DNA of 64,000 nt from Gambelia wislizenii (lineage: Eukaryota; Chordata; Lepidosauria; Squamata; Crotaphytidae): contig JAUMIR010000001.1 of assembly GCA_030847615.1 (NCBI GenBank), positions 444,780,687-444,844,686 of the forward strand, given 5' to 3'. Within the stretch, counting starts at the first letter, position 1, and every line of letters begins with the position of its first letter. Made by a program: the position numbers and the translations under genes. The notes under the pieces were generated by a model, which was not told the origin of the DNA, searched no databases, and saw nothing but the letters and a program-made list of their open reading frames with translations. Positions 1 to 9,869 of this stretch are shown piece after piece.

Positions 1-545
1 ATGGGTCTGAAACATGGGTTACCTATCGCCACCACCTATGACTCCTCAAACGCTTTCATCAGCGTTGTATACGCACAATCCTAAATGTACACTGGACTGA
101 CTATGTGACGAATGTTGCTGTCCTTGAGCAAGCAGGGATCACCAGCATTGAGGCCATGATATTGAGAACACAGCTGCGCTGGGCAGGGCATGTTTCTAGG
201 ATGGAGGACCATCGCCTACCAAAAGTACTACTCTACAGTGAACTCGCCACGGGTCAGCGTAAGAGGGGGTGCTCCAAAAAAGTGATACAAGGACTCCCTG
301 AAACAACATCTCAGGCTTGGCCAAATTGATCACCAACAATGGTCTGCCCTGGCCTCACAAGTCTTGAAGAGAAACGACAATGCAGAAAGAATCACAACCT
401 GGAACCATCACCCAAGGAGACCTTCTGCTGTGCTTTCTGCAACCGGACTTGTTTATCTCGGATTGGTCTTTTTAGTCATCAGCGCGCTTGCAGAAAGTGT
501 GGGATGAGTCCTTCCTGAATCTTCGTTTGCAAAGAAAAGCCAGAG
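1..545 (+). mobile_element. 3' end of an endonuclease-type LINE, copy 1 of 3
   Basis: From about 105 the plus strand codes for an RT C-terminal stretch containing RWAGHVSRMEDHRLPK. Downstream, in another frame, is a finger-like motif CNRTCLSRIGLFSHQRAC followed by a stop. This tail is common in vertebrate APE-type LINEs; I cannot fix the clade. Two further copies lie on the minus strand at 32962-33427 and 43898-44460. Relative to those, this copy has a frame break and an arginine-to-TGA change near 270-285, and lacks about 80 bp after 355. Its 5' part lies beyond the window edge. It ends in AAGCCAGAGAGGGG with no poly(A). Non-functional fragment. Confidence 0.75.
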
Positions 546-589
546 GGGGGACTTGGACTCTCATCAGTTAGTACTAGTATATGTAGGTG

Positions 590-884
590 TAAAGATCCCA
601 AAGCTACTTGACCTCTTGCTGTCAAAGCCACAAGGTTATAAGTTCGATCCCAGAGGGCTCCAATGTTGACTCAGCCTTCCATCCTTCTGTAGGTTGGTAA
701 AATGAGTACCCAGCTTAGAATCAGAATCATAGAATTGCAGAGTTGGAAGAGACCACGAGGGCCATCCAGTCCAACCCCCTGCTACGCAGGAAATCTTGCT
801 TGTTGGGGGCAATTAGCTAAGAAACCATGTAAAGTGCTTAGGGAGTGCTTTGGCACTGACAAGTGGTATATAAATATCAATACT
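590..884 (+). mobile_element. Sauria-type tRNA-derived SINE, split by a CR1 tail
   Basis: The left part (to 716) has a B-box-like stretch (AAGTTCGATCCCAGAGGG) and the body ending TGAGTACCCAGCTT. The right part (798-884) resumes with GCTTGTTGGGGGCAATTAGC and ends in a BovB-like tail (CACTGACAAGTGGTATATAA). A 4-bp GCTT (713-716 and 798-801) is repeated on both sides of the insertion. RNA polymerase III SINE presumably mobilised by an RTE/BovB LINE; no protein. Confidence 0.75.
717..797 (-). mobile_element. CR1 3' terminal fragment inside a SINE
   Basis: Reverse-strand copy of the CR1 3' end: read on the minus strand it holds GGGGTTGGACTGGATGGCCC and TCTTCCAACTCTGCAATTCT, then the ATTCTATGATTCTGATTCT tail. 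Only about 80 bp are present, the usual extreme 5' truncation of CR1. It interrupts the SINE at 590-884. Confidence 0.85.
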
Positions 885-2435
885 ATTGTCTGAGAACCAT
901 TGTTTGAGAAGTTTCCTCTTGTCAGTGTGTCAGCCTTTCATATACAGTGCTCTTACCATCTTGCTTTCAGATGTGCCTGTCCTTTGATAGAACTAATGTT
1001 TGTTTCTTAGAGCAGCTTTGACCTTCACAGAGACTGGAAGAGAACACAAACTAGAATTACCCTGCATTCCCTGTTTCTCAACTTTTCTTTCATGGCCCAA
1101 GCTGATGCTTTGCAAATGCCAATAGTGTAATGCAGAAACTGCCCCTGCTTTCAAAAAATATAGGATAACCTGTTGAGTTTTAGCTGTATTTTTTTTTTAT
1201 GTTGTAAGCCACTTTGGGCTTTTCATGGGGAGAAAGGCAAGAGATACCAATACACACAGAGGTGGACAACTGTGTGGGGGACCAGTGTCAATTCTTCTAC
1301 CACCCCGTCAGCTGTACCGGTCCCTGAAAGCCCAATTACTTCTGTTTTCCTCTATAGTCACTCTCAAAATGGCAATTGGAAATGAGGTACATCACATCCT
1401 GGGCTTGTCTACACTGGCCAAATAAAACAACCCCACCTTGTTTTCACTGTGAGCTGTCCAGATGACATACGGCTTGAATTTGGGTCTATTCAGCACCTCG
1501 GGGCTTTAGAATTTACTCTAGATTTGAGCAGAAAATCCAGATATTCATGTGGGGGCTGCTCTCCATAGCAATGCTGATGTGGGGCAAAGGGGAGGAGATC
1601 TTGGTGGATGAGTGGAAGAGGTTGTGAGGATCAGCTCCCTGGGCCAGGCAATCAGCTTACCTTTCCCTCAAAGAAATGCCTCTTTCCCTCTTTCAATTAT
1701 AGTGGTTCCTTCCCCATTTTTTTTTTTTTTTGCATATGTGGCAATTGTTCAGAGAACCATGTACCTCAGATTAATAGGATGTCCAATGCCCCTCCGGTCC
1801 ATGAGAAAAGACATATGTACATTCATATGCATGGAGCAAGGGGGGAGGGAACCAGAGCGGCCACAGTGATGTGGCGGCACATTGTGTGAATTATTGGGCA
1901 GGGCTGCATTTGAAAGGGAGAACTGTGTATGGACAGTACTCCCAAACTTGCCTCAGCATGTGTGATGATCATGTAAACAAGCCCATGGTTGCTGTGGACC
2001 ATGATACACCAAAGGCAAGCTGGATTTTCCTGTTGGTGCAAATGAGCCCTCTGTCTCCACTTTGAGAAGGACTACAAAAGAAAACCAAGGCACAATATTT
2101 GGGATAGTTAGGGGTTTCTGGGAGGTTGAGTGGGCAGGACTAGGGTGCTTTTGTTCATTTTCATTTCTTTAGGGGATTTTCTGTGGATTTACCTGAAAAT
2201 TGTGCCAATATTTTTAAGGGGGGTTGGGGAGGGACTAATACAGGATTTCTGAAGCTACAAAAATGTGCAGCACTATGCCCACCCCAATATATAGTATCCC
2301 TGATTAGTGCATAGAAATCTGTGCAGACATGTATTAAAATAAAGATATGGGCCAGTATTCAGTATCAGCTACTTATTTAAGTTTATGGCACAGTTATGGA
2401 TGGATATCTAGATAACTGTTCCATATTCATGATTG
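885..2435. other. No gene seen; possible LINE tail near 1181-1255
   Basis: Low-complexity T tracts at 1190 and 1720 and several short spurious frames. The piece 1181-1255 (TGTAAGCCACTTTGGGC, then GGGGAGAAAGGC) resembles the 3' end of sauropsid LINEs of the CR1/L2 group. No splice-flanked coding exon or RNA gene is recognisable. Confidence 0.4.
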
Positions 2436-2438
2436 CTA

Positions 2439-2476
2439 CTACTACTACTACTACTAATAATAATAATAATAATATT
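2439..2476. repeat. Compound (CTA)n(ATA)n microsatellite
   Basis: About six CTA units pass directly into about six AAT units and then TATTTATTTATATCCCACCC, the reverse of a LINE 3' end. The microsatellite therefore sits at a LINE tail. Confidence 0.9.
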
Positions 2477-2834
2477 TATTTATATCCCACCCCTCTACAA
2501 AATGCAATCTGGGTGGCTTGCAACATTTCAAAGTACATTTAAGACCCTCCATCCTACCCACCCCTTAAAATACAATTAAATAATCCAAAAAATTAAAACA
2601 TACTTAATAAATACTAAAAATAACAATAAACAATAAACAGTGGCTGTATTGGGATCAGGACAAATTAGATTTTTCTTTCTGATGGCCGGGTATCTATTCA
2701 GGGAAGGCCCACCAGAAGAGATCTGTTTTAAGAGCTTTTAAAAAGCTATTTAAGGTGGTAATATGATAGATCTCATCCAGTTGGCCATTCCATTCTAATC
2801 CGGCAGGCTGTTCCATCATCCGGCTACTTAGCTA
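2477..2834 (-). mobile_element. CR1/L2-group LINE 3' region, reverse strand
   Basis: Begins TATTTATTTATATCCCACCC, then ATGCAATCTGGGTGGCTTGC, the reverse of a typical sauropsid LINE terminus. Further in are phrases such as AGAAGAGATCTGTTTTAAGAGC and GGCAGGCTGTTCCATCATCC that recur in this UTR family. I recognise the family but not the exact subfamily. No coding capacity seen. Confidence 0.55.
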
Positions 2835-2839
2835 CTTAG

Positions 2840-3461
2840 AAGATTTCCAGAGGGGAACAAAAAAAGTGTTCCCCTCTCACAGTCTCCTCTCCCACCCCTC
2901 TCCTGTCCCTGTAACAACAGAATTTCCCCCCCTAGACCTACCTTGTTCACACGTCCTTCCCTCGGCAGGGCAGCCCAGGAGTGAAAGGTGCTCGAACGGA
3001 GCCCCTTTTACTTCCTGGATTGAAATCCCGGCTGCTCTCGTGAGAAGACCAGAGCACTGGAAATCCAAAAATAAAAAGCAATATAAGAAAAAAGAAAAAA
3101 GAAAGTTACACGAAGCACCTAAACACACTTAAAGCATTACAAGTAACCCAGGGAAGGTACAAAAAAGTGTGTCACCTACCTTGATGTCCCAATCTCACCT
3201 GGAAGTGTTCTGGCATGGACCGCCCATTGACACTGGCATCACGCCAACATAACGGGGCACCATTTCAATCGCACGTCATTCCATTACAGAAACAGAATGG
3301 GGGGTCAATTCACAGCTTAGCCCGTGAATAAAAAGAAGCACTAGTGTAACGAAAGCCTAACAGGAGCATGATGACACAGGAATGAGAACGTCTGAAAGGG
3401 AAGCCCTTTAGTGATCTCCTGGCATCGGTATCACACCATATTTAGCCCATCTGAAAATCTC
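2840..3461. mobile_element. MITE with GAGATTATCAGA-type ends, 600-bp subfamily (degenerate copy)
   Basis: Same subfamily as 51620-52210 and 57445-58030. Shared blocks in the same order: AACAAAAAAAGTGTTCC near the left end, CCCAGGAGTGAA, TTCCTGGATTGAAATCC, GTGAGAAGA, then TACAAAAAAGTGTGTCACC, AAGTGTTCTGGCATGGACC and a right end CATCTGAAAATCTC. The left terminus is worn (AAGATTTCCAGA). Flanks CTTAG (2835-2839) and TTTAG (3462-3466) fit a 5-bp target duplication with one change. No transposase; mobilised in trans. Confidence 0.7.
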
Positions 3462-3466
3462 TTTAG

Positions 3467-4049
3467 TCACAATTGTAACACTAATGGCATGATCATACCA
3501 CCACCACCCAATTTACTGGGCATCAGTTGCACAGGGAGAAGGAGGTCCATTCTGCCATTGATTGGATCATGAGTGAATAATGTTTCCATCAGGTTGGGGG
3601 GTGGGTCAGGATCCATTTGGTTACTTAGTTACTTAATACTGTATACTTAAGTAAGGACTCATCTACATGCTGGTGTATCCTGCCCGTGGATCAGGCACAT
3701 TCCTCCCGTTACTTGGACAAAACAGGTCAGAGTCCAGACAGGCATGCTCGCCCATCCCTGCAACCACAGCTACCAGCTTCACCTGTATCCCACTCAAGGC
3801 CTTGGTCACATGCTATGGGCCCCCTTCCTGGATCCAGAAGAGCAAGGCAGTTGGCAGCTACAGTGATGAACTGGTGTGCTGGAATAGGCTCCTGCAGTGC
3901 CTGCTCCATTTTATTTTGGCTGGAACAGATTTGAACAGGCATATTCTTATAACATTTTATCGGGCCCTACCCCGTCTTAGCCCTGACTTTGCCCTGGAGG
4001 TCATGAGGACTGCCTGGGGTCCAAACAAGACAAAAGCCCTGCACTTTAT
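3467..4049. other. Unassigned interval
   Basis: Open frames of up to 136 codons occur on the plus strand from 3667, but their products show no recognisable domain. The interval runs into a LINE-like 3' end at 4050. I see no support for a gene. Confidence 0.4.
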
Positions 4050-4245
4050 ACCGATCTACACAAGTACATGGTTTTGAATTGCTTTATAGTATTTTAACTT
4101 GTCTTAATCTGTCTCCTTTTAAAACATTGTTTAACATGTTTTTAGCTTTTAACAGTCATTTTATTGTTTACGTTGTTTTAAACTGACTGTGTGGGTTTTA
4201 TTGTACTCCACCCTAAGATCTTTAGATAGAAGCAAATAAACCAAC
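4050..4245 (+). mobile_element. LINE 3' UTR of the CR1/L2 group
   Basis: T-rich UTR with repeated TTTTAAAACATTGTTTAAC-like words ending in TACTCCACCCTAAGATC and AGCAAATAAACC. This is a worn version of the sauropsid LINE terminus that normally reads GCCCTGAGATCTTCGGG and then ATAAATAAA. No ORF. Confidence 0.5.
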
Positions 4246-4249
4246 CAAG

Positions 4250-5330
4250 AGGACGTTATTGCTAGCTGTCATTCTTCTCCCTGTGTTGCAGAGTCTCATA
4301 TTCAGTTGATGTTGTCTATCCTGTCCAGGCCTAAAGGTGAAATGGCTAGAAATATTAAAGAGGTAAAATAAAACATGACATATGACCCTTTCTACTACAT
4401 GGCTGAAATCACATCACTGGAATTGGGCTTTGACTCTCAGAAATTCAATTTTGCTCAATCCAATGTTCCCTTTGAGCCTATGTCAGCAGCATTAGTCAGA
4501 ATGGAAAAGGACACCAACCTTTGGAAACTGCAGTCCCCCAAAGCAAATTTGATGAAACAGAGCCAGTGGTTTCAATGGGCCTACTTTGGATTAAGTGGTT
4601 TGGTGGCTAAAGCTCAACTCATACTGTCAGCAGAAACTTGGAGGATATATTTCTAGAATTAGAATGAAAGCCAGCTCCTTTGAGGGGGAAAGATAACAGT
4701 CTTTCTTACAAAGTTTCCTCACTGAAATTGTTAGTAGATTTAATAGTGGGGAAACTGAGAGAAACATGGCAGAGCTCTGAATGCATGTTCATTTAGTCAT
4801 CATCCACTGGGTGGGGTGTTGCAAGAGATGGGGTTAAAGCTGTGTAGTTTAAATCGGTAAGGAGGCATGTGGGAATGACTCTTCAATGTGCTTTCTTTCC
4901 CATTTAAATTGTATTCCCGACAGCTCACCCACAGCTGTTTGGCAGGCTGGCAGGAGCATGATTTTAAATAGGGAAGACAGTGTCCTGGTTTGACTTTCTA
5001 ACATGCTATCATCCCAGCACAGACACAGAGCCAGTGATGTGGGGTGTGTGTGTCAGCTGTGTGTGTGCAGGTGTGTGGGTGTAGCAGATCTTGAACACTT
5101 GTGGTGAGCCACACAGAAAACCTTCAAGGACTGTGGGTTACCTACATAATGTGCCTCACTGTCAACTTTCTCCTTTTGCCTGTCTCCATTTCCTCCCCGT
5201 CTTCTTCTCTCTCTCTCCTTTCTCTTTCTTCTCCTTACTAACATGCTTTTTCTCTACCTTTCCATTAAAAATAGCTCTCAAGGCAGTGAACAGCATCACT
5301 AAAAACAAATTGGACAATAAAAACATAAAT
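4250..5330. other. Unassigned interval with a TG-rich tract
   Basis: A frame of 93 codons at 4375-4656 has no recognisable homology. TG-rich sequence at 5040-5080 and a CT-rich stretch at 5160-5240 are simple sequence. No gene supported. Confidence 0.4.
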
Positions 5331-5333
5331 ATA

Positions 5334-5612
5334 TCATCACCATCACTGGTGGCGCAGTGGTTAAATGCCAGTACTGCAAGTCACCACGTTGCAAGTTCAA
5401 TCCCAGAGGGCTCCAAGGTTCCCTCAGCCTTCCATCCTTTTGTAGGTCAGTAAAATGAGGACCCAGCTTGTGGGGGCAATTAGCTAACACACATTGGAAG
5501 CTGCTTAATGCAGTGTAGATGTGTAAATTGCTATTGCTTAAAACAGTTTGTAAGCAGCTCTGATAGCCTTGTGGCTGAAGAGCAGGGTATAAATAAATAA
5601 ATAAATAACCAT
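5334..5612 (+). mobile_element. tRNA-derived SINE, nearly full length, alternative 3' tail
   Basis: Starts CTGGTGGCGCAGTGGTTAAA (A-box region), then GTTGCAAGTTCAATCCC (B-box region). The body GTAAAATGAGGACCCAGCTT, GGGGGCAATTAGCTAAC matches the Sauria-type SINE at 590. The 3' part differs: GTAAGCAGCTCTGATAGCC, TTGTGGCTGAAGAGC and an (AAAT)n end. A second tail of this type lies at 47341-47491. No protein. Confidence 0.8.
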
Positions 5613-5619
5613 AAAACAA

Positions 5620-6180
5620 TAAAAAATTATTTTAAAAATCCAGCGGGGGAAACAATTACTAGACCAGTTACAAGAGATGTTTCCTCACAATTTTCCTAAA
5701 AGCAGAGAAAGTGGGAACTGATTATGAAAGAAATGGATTCAACGATCTGGGAGTAAGACAAGAGGAAGTCCTTTCCTATTTGCCTATCAAGTGGGTCATC
5801 ACATGTGATGGTGTTCTCAAGAGGGCCACTTCCATTCCTTCCAACTATCCTGATTTAGCAGGGATAGTCCCAAGTAATCCTCTGTTGTCCCACTCTTTCA
5901 GCTGCTTTTAAAATGTCCTAGTTTCTCAATCCCCCTTCCCTTTTCTTGTTTTGGCCTCAGCTTACTTCAATTGCTGCAAACTGAATTCAAAATGCAAAAG
6001 TAATTTGCAATCAGCCAACTCAGCAAGGGGAAAGAAGGATGGGAGAATTTTGCCCTTCGCAACAGGTTATGGAAAAAGCAAACTGCTGCAGCCTCTTCTA
6101 GCTTGTGTACTTCTCCATTCATAATCGTGCCATCTTGACCACACTCTGATGTTGCTTGGCCACACGTGTTCTAGTTTTCA
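5620..6180. other. Unassigned interval
   Basis: No repeat end, RNA gene or protein domain recognised. A frame at 5711-5911 gives a product without known motifs. Confidence 0.4.
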
Positions 6181-6184
6181 TCTA

Positions 6185-6470
6185 AAATGTTGGAGGGTAT
6201 GCCACGTCTGAAATTTTTAACATCCAGGTAGGTTCATAACAAGGCAGGTGATCCCTTAGATAGCCAGGCTCCAAATCATTTAGGGCTGTCAAGTTTAAAA
6301 CCCTGAACTGGGCATGGAAAGTGATTGAAAACAAGGACAGGCCTTTTAAGTATGGAGGTAACATGGTCCATATATCATGCAGCAGTTAGTAGCTTAGCTG
6401 CTGCCTTTTGCACAGAGTGAAGTTCAAGAGTAGGCTTATGTGCAGTGTGTTGGAGAATCCCAGCATTCTC
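6185..6470 (-). mobile_element. CR1/L2-group LINE 3' region, reverse strand
   Basis: Carries, in the order expected of this repeat, TAGCCAGGCTCCAAATCATTT, AGGGCTGTCAAGTTTAAAACC, CCTGAACTGGGCATGGAAAG, GGTAACATGGTCC and GCTGCCTTTTGCACAGAGTG. These are worn forms of a common sauropsid LINE UTR. The same element seems to resume at 7255-7790; a Tigger-like MITE and other sequence lie between. Confidence 0.55.
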
Positions 6471-6858
6471 TCCCCGACCCCCTTGCTGTTAGGGCAATTG
6501 GGGGTTTAGGTAGAACAGGACTCCTGCATGTTAAACCCTTCTGGGGTTCTTTCCTCATCTAAAGCCTCAACATTTGCTTTTCCTATCTTTGGCAATGCAT
6601 GATCCAAAATAATTTTGTAACCAATTGGACCATGTGGGCCAGGACACTTCCTTGGGCCATTGAATCACCCCTTTGTATTATCTCTATGATACTAATTCTT
6701 TGATACTCTGATTCTTTCCTGCTCTTCAGCCAAACTTTGCTTCTTTAACAAACGATGGTGAGTTATGAGATGAAGCTACTATCTTTTACCCAATGTTTTT
6801 ATTAGGTAGTTAGGCTGTAGCCCCTCTACATGTATATGTAAATGTGAAACCATTAGTA

Positions 6859-7093
6859 CAGTAGGACCCTCTTATCCACTGGTGATCAGTTCTGAGGGGA
6901 CATGGATACCGAAAACCATCAATAATAGTGAACACCATTGAAAATCATGGGATTTCCAGTTTAAAATACCATAGAGTTGCCTTGGAGGACCTAGAAAATG
7001 GCTAGAAAGGACACATTTTCTAGGAAGATTCTGGTAGGTGTGCTGTTTTGTGTCTTGTGGATAATTGAATCAGTGGATATGGGGGCCCTATGG
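6859..7093. mobile_element. Tigger/pogo-like MITE, copy 1 of 3
   Basis: Left end CAGTAGGACCCTCTTATCC and right end GTGGATATGGGGGCCCTATGG are inverted versions of each other, and TA lies on both sides (6857-6858 and 7094-7095), as expected for Tc1/mariner-type insertion. The end sequence resembles the MER2/Tigger group. 235 bp, no ORF. Other copies at 36932-37151 and 58515-58712. Confidence 0.75.
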
Positions 7094-7254
7094 TAAACCT
7101 TTTCTAAGTTTGTTGCCTGCCTAGTTGGTTTTTGACTCTGTTTCAGTTCTCAGGGAAGCATCACCACTTTATCTGCTACTCTGCTAAAAAGAAGGCTGAT
7201 TCTTAACACTTTCAGTTTCCATAGTTTCTCAAAAAGAGTTAACACTCTGGGACA

Positions 7255-7790
7255 TTCTTAGTTCCCAACACAGTGCACTGCAGTAGTCAAACCACAAAGT
7301 AATGTTTGACTTGGAAAAAGTCATAGCTGGAACACTAAGTAGAACTGTGCAAAAACACTCCACATGGCTGCTGCCACCTCAGAGTCCAGTGCCAATGTGG
7401 AGGCATGAAATACTACACTTCCAGATTATGAACCTGACTTTTGAGAAGGAATACAATCCATCTAGAAAAGGTTGAAGCACAATCTACAAACCAGACTTTC
7501 AGCGGATTATCATGACCTCTATTTTGCAGGATGTATTTTCAACTTGTTCACCCTCATCCCACCCATTATCAAACTCAGGTAAGGTTCAAGCATATCCACT
7601 GCTTCCTTGGTGTTAGATGAGAAAGAGCAATAAAACTGAGTGTTGTCAACATATTGGTCACACGGGGCACAGTGTAGAACCCTGTGGGCCATCATATGCC
7701 AAATTCATGGAGTCAGACAGTGATTCCCCCAGCACCACTTTGTAGGTATGACTTGACAGGAAGCATCAGAGCATATCATTATATTTAATG
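7255..7790 (-). mobile_element. Continuation of the reverse-strand CR1/L2-group LINE 3' region
   Basis: Contains CAGTGCACTGCAGTAGTC, TTTTCAACTTGTTCACCCTC, ACTGAGTGTTGTCAACATATT, GTAGAACCCTGTGGGCC and CCAGCACCACTTTGTAGG. These are degenerate but ordered forms of the widely repeated sauropsid LINE region whose intact version ends in a GCGGGATATAAAT-type tail. Heavily mutated; no reading frame remains. Confidence 0.5.
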
Positions 7791-8233
7791 GCAGAGGGGA
7801 CAACAGAGCAGAGGGATTATCCAACATATGCAACCAGCCCCACAGCCCTCAGAATGCTGAAAGACTGAGGGGGGAAATAAGGAGAGACTTGACAGTTTTA
7901 GTGATGCGTTCTGCACAGCCGATGAGCAATAGAGTGTTTTTCAGGGAGCTGGGGCTGTTTGTGAGAAAGAGAGAAGTAGGTGGGAGTTAAGGAGAATTTG
8001 ATACAAGTGGTAACACTGAAAGAAGTGGTGAGGCAGCATTTATGCTTGAAGATACAAGGAAGCCTTTTATCCAGTAAATGGTTTTGTTGTTGCTATTTTA
8101 ATCTCTGCCTGTGTTTTTCATTTAGGGGGACAGTGAATATCTGGATCACCCAGTCACAAAGGCCTTTGTAAGCACTCACATCAGCAACACTCCATCATCC
8201 ACTGCATAATTTAAGCATTAGTCCTTAGACCAA

Positions 8234-8985
8234 AATACCGTAAAGGCACCAGATCCCATCAGATCTTGGAAGCTAAGCAGGGTTAGCCCTGGTTAGTATT
8301 TGTCAGGGGTTATGAAATTCAACCCTCCAGTGCATATGCAGAGTTTAAGCACAAGCACTATGATGCAAGGTACTTACTGCTTTCCAGCTGTAGCAAGGAT
8401 TCAGCAGAGTAACAGCTTCTTGGTTAAAATAAGTTTACTAAGTACAACAGCATATAGGAACAGTACACTAAGTATTAGCAGTCTGCCTCTAATAACCAAC
8501 AACTCCAACTAACTCCACAGATTAAATAACACGCACTGCATGTGCAAAGCCTCATGTTTTAAATAGACCAAATTGGCTGATGCAAGCCTCTGAAATTGCC
8601 TAGTCATTGCAACAGGTGCATGAGATCTAGCCAGGAGCTCAACTCATCCAGGTGTTCTTGATTAGCTGCTGCCTTAAGTTTTGGCCTTGGAGAATTTGGC
8701 TTGCTTGTTTCAAGGCTGGCTCAGCTGAAACACTTTGTCTTTGAGACTCCCTTTCTGTTTAGTTTCAGTAAAATCCATTTCTCATATATTTGGTAAATCT
8801 ACAAACCCTGACAGTACCTGGATGGGAGACTGCTAATGAATACCTAGTGCTGTAGGCTATATTTTAGAGGAAGGAACTGGCAAAACCACCTCTAAGTAAT
8901 CCTTGCCTAAGAAAATCCTATGAAATTGATGGGGTCAACATAAGTCAACAGGTTACTTGAAGGCACATACACACATATTGTGACT
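8234..8985 (+). mobile_element. 5S rRNA-derived SINE, split by a hAT element
   Basis: Left part 8234-8302 matches the 5S rRNA internal promoter region: CAGATCTTGGAAGCTAAGCA and CCCTGGTTAGTATTTG. Right part resumes at 8813 with AGTACCTGGATGGGAGAC and GTGCTGTAGGC, then the SINE body (AACCACCTCTAAGTAATCC, ATGAAATTGATGGGGTC, ACTTGAAGGCACA). Other copies at 9250-9540, 36567-36755 and 54533-54745. The tail is shared with the tRNA SINE at 12575-12830, suggesting one LINE partner. Confidence 0.85.
8303..8812. mobile_element. Non-autonomous hAT element, 510 bp
   Basis: Left end TCAGGGGTTATGAAATT and right end AAATCTACAAACCCTGAC form imperfect terminal inverted repeats starting CAGGG. Flanks AGTATTTG (8295-8302) and AGTACCTG (8813-8820) are an 8-bp duplication with two transitions, diagnostic for hAT. 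The duplicated 8 bp belong to the 5S SINE, proving the insertion. No transposase frame. Confidence 0.8.
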
Positions 8986-9249
8986 CATCAGGACTGTGAC
9001 CTTTATGTGCTGTTATAATGTTTTTTTCTCTGTACCAAAAGGAATATCTATCAAGTAATGCTAAGTATTTGCTCCCCTTGCTTTGGCCAGGATACTGCTT
9101 TAACTGCTGATGCACAAATAACTATTTACACAGCAGTCATTGCTGCTAAAATTAATTGGCAAGGTATTTATTGTTTGGGAAGTTTTACTGTCTTACTTTG
9201 AAATTAAGACATTACTGGTGGAAACATTATGTAGAGTACAATGTTGAGG

Positions 9250-9539
9250 AGGCATCAGATTCCATATGATCTTGGAAACTAAGCACAATCAGCCCTGCTT
9301 AACTTTCTCTAAAGGTATCAGATTCCGTCTGATCTTGAAAGCTAAGCATGGTCAGCCCTGGTGAGTACTTGGATGGGAGACTACCAATGAATGCCAGGTG
9401 CTATAGACTATATTTCAGAGGAAGGCACTGGCAAAACCACCTCTAAGGATTCCTTGCCTATGAAAACCCTATGAAATTCATGTGGTCGCCATAAATAAAC
9501 AGGTGACTTGAAGGTGCATGTCTGTATGCATGTGCAAAT

Positions 9540-9540
<1 letters not shown>
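9250..9540 (+). mobile_element. 5S rRNA-derived SINE with a duplicated head
   Basis: A first 5S-like head (GATCTTGGAAACTAAGCAC, about 9252-9303) is followed within 15 bp by a second (GATCTTGAAAGCTAAGCATG) that continues into CTTGGATGGGAGACTACC, the SINE body and the tail ACTTGAAGGTGCATGTC. The second head belongs to a full copy. Ends in a CA microsatellite. Confidence 0.8.

Positions 9541-9572
<32 letters not shown>
9541..9572. repeat. (CA)16 microsatellite
   Basis: Uninterrupted CA repeat directly at the 3' end of the 5S SINE. Confidence 0.95.
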
Positions 9573-9574
<2 letters not shown>

Positions 9575-9809
9575 GTTGAAGAAGAGAAAGATATAAAATT
9601 ACAGGAATATGAGGCCCTTGGCCTGGGGCCATTACAAAAGCTCTGGAGTGTCAACTAATTACTTATGCTGAGATTTTGATGCCCTGTGATGAGCATTCTC
9701 TGCCAGAGTTTTTGTGAATCTTCAGAGATCTGCTGAAATCATAGTTGTAATCCTTTGATACGAGATAGCTGAGAACAGGTCAGGTGACTTGTAATACTAC
9801 CATTGCAGA

Positions 9810-9860
9810 TGCTGCTGCTATTACTACTGCTGCTACTACTACTAAATAATAATAATAATT
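9810..9860. repeat. Compound CTG/CTA/AAT trinucleotide repeat
   Basis: Runs of CTG and CTA pass into AAT. Translated, it gives a leucine then asparagine run, which explains an apparent 61-codon frame here; it is not a gene. Confidence 0.9.
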
Positions 9861-9869
9861 GGTGTAAAT

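Noticed and set aside
3667..4077. 136-codon plus-strand frame
   Set aside because: No domain, no repeat of known coding type, and it overlaps other frames of similar length; it runs into a LINE-like 3' end.
5053..5244. Minus-strand frame rich in Arg, Lys and Glu
   Set aside because: Translation of a CT-rich tract; no support as a gene.
5334..5420. Possible tRNA gene
   Set aside because: A- and B-box-like motifs are present but no tRNA fold, and the sequence continues as a SINE with a LINE-type tail.
8234..8302. Possible 5S rRNA gene
   Set aside because: Only the promoter-bearing part resembles 5S rRNA, it is diverged, and it leads into a SINE body; several such copies exist here.
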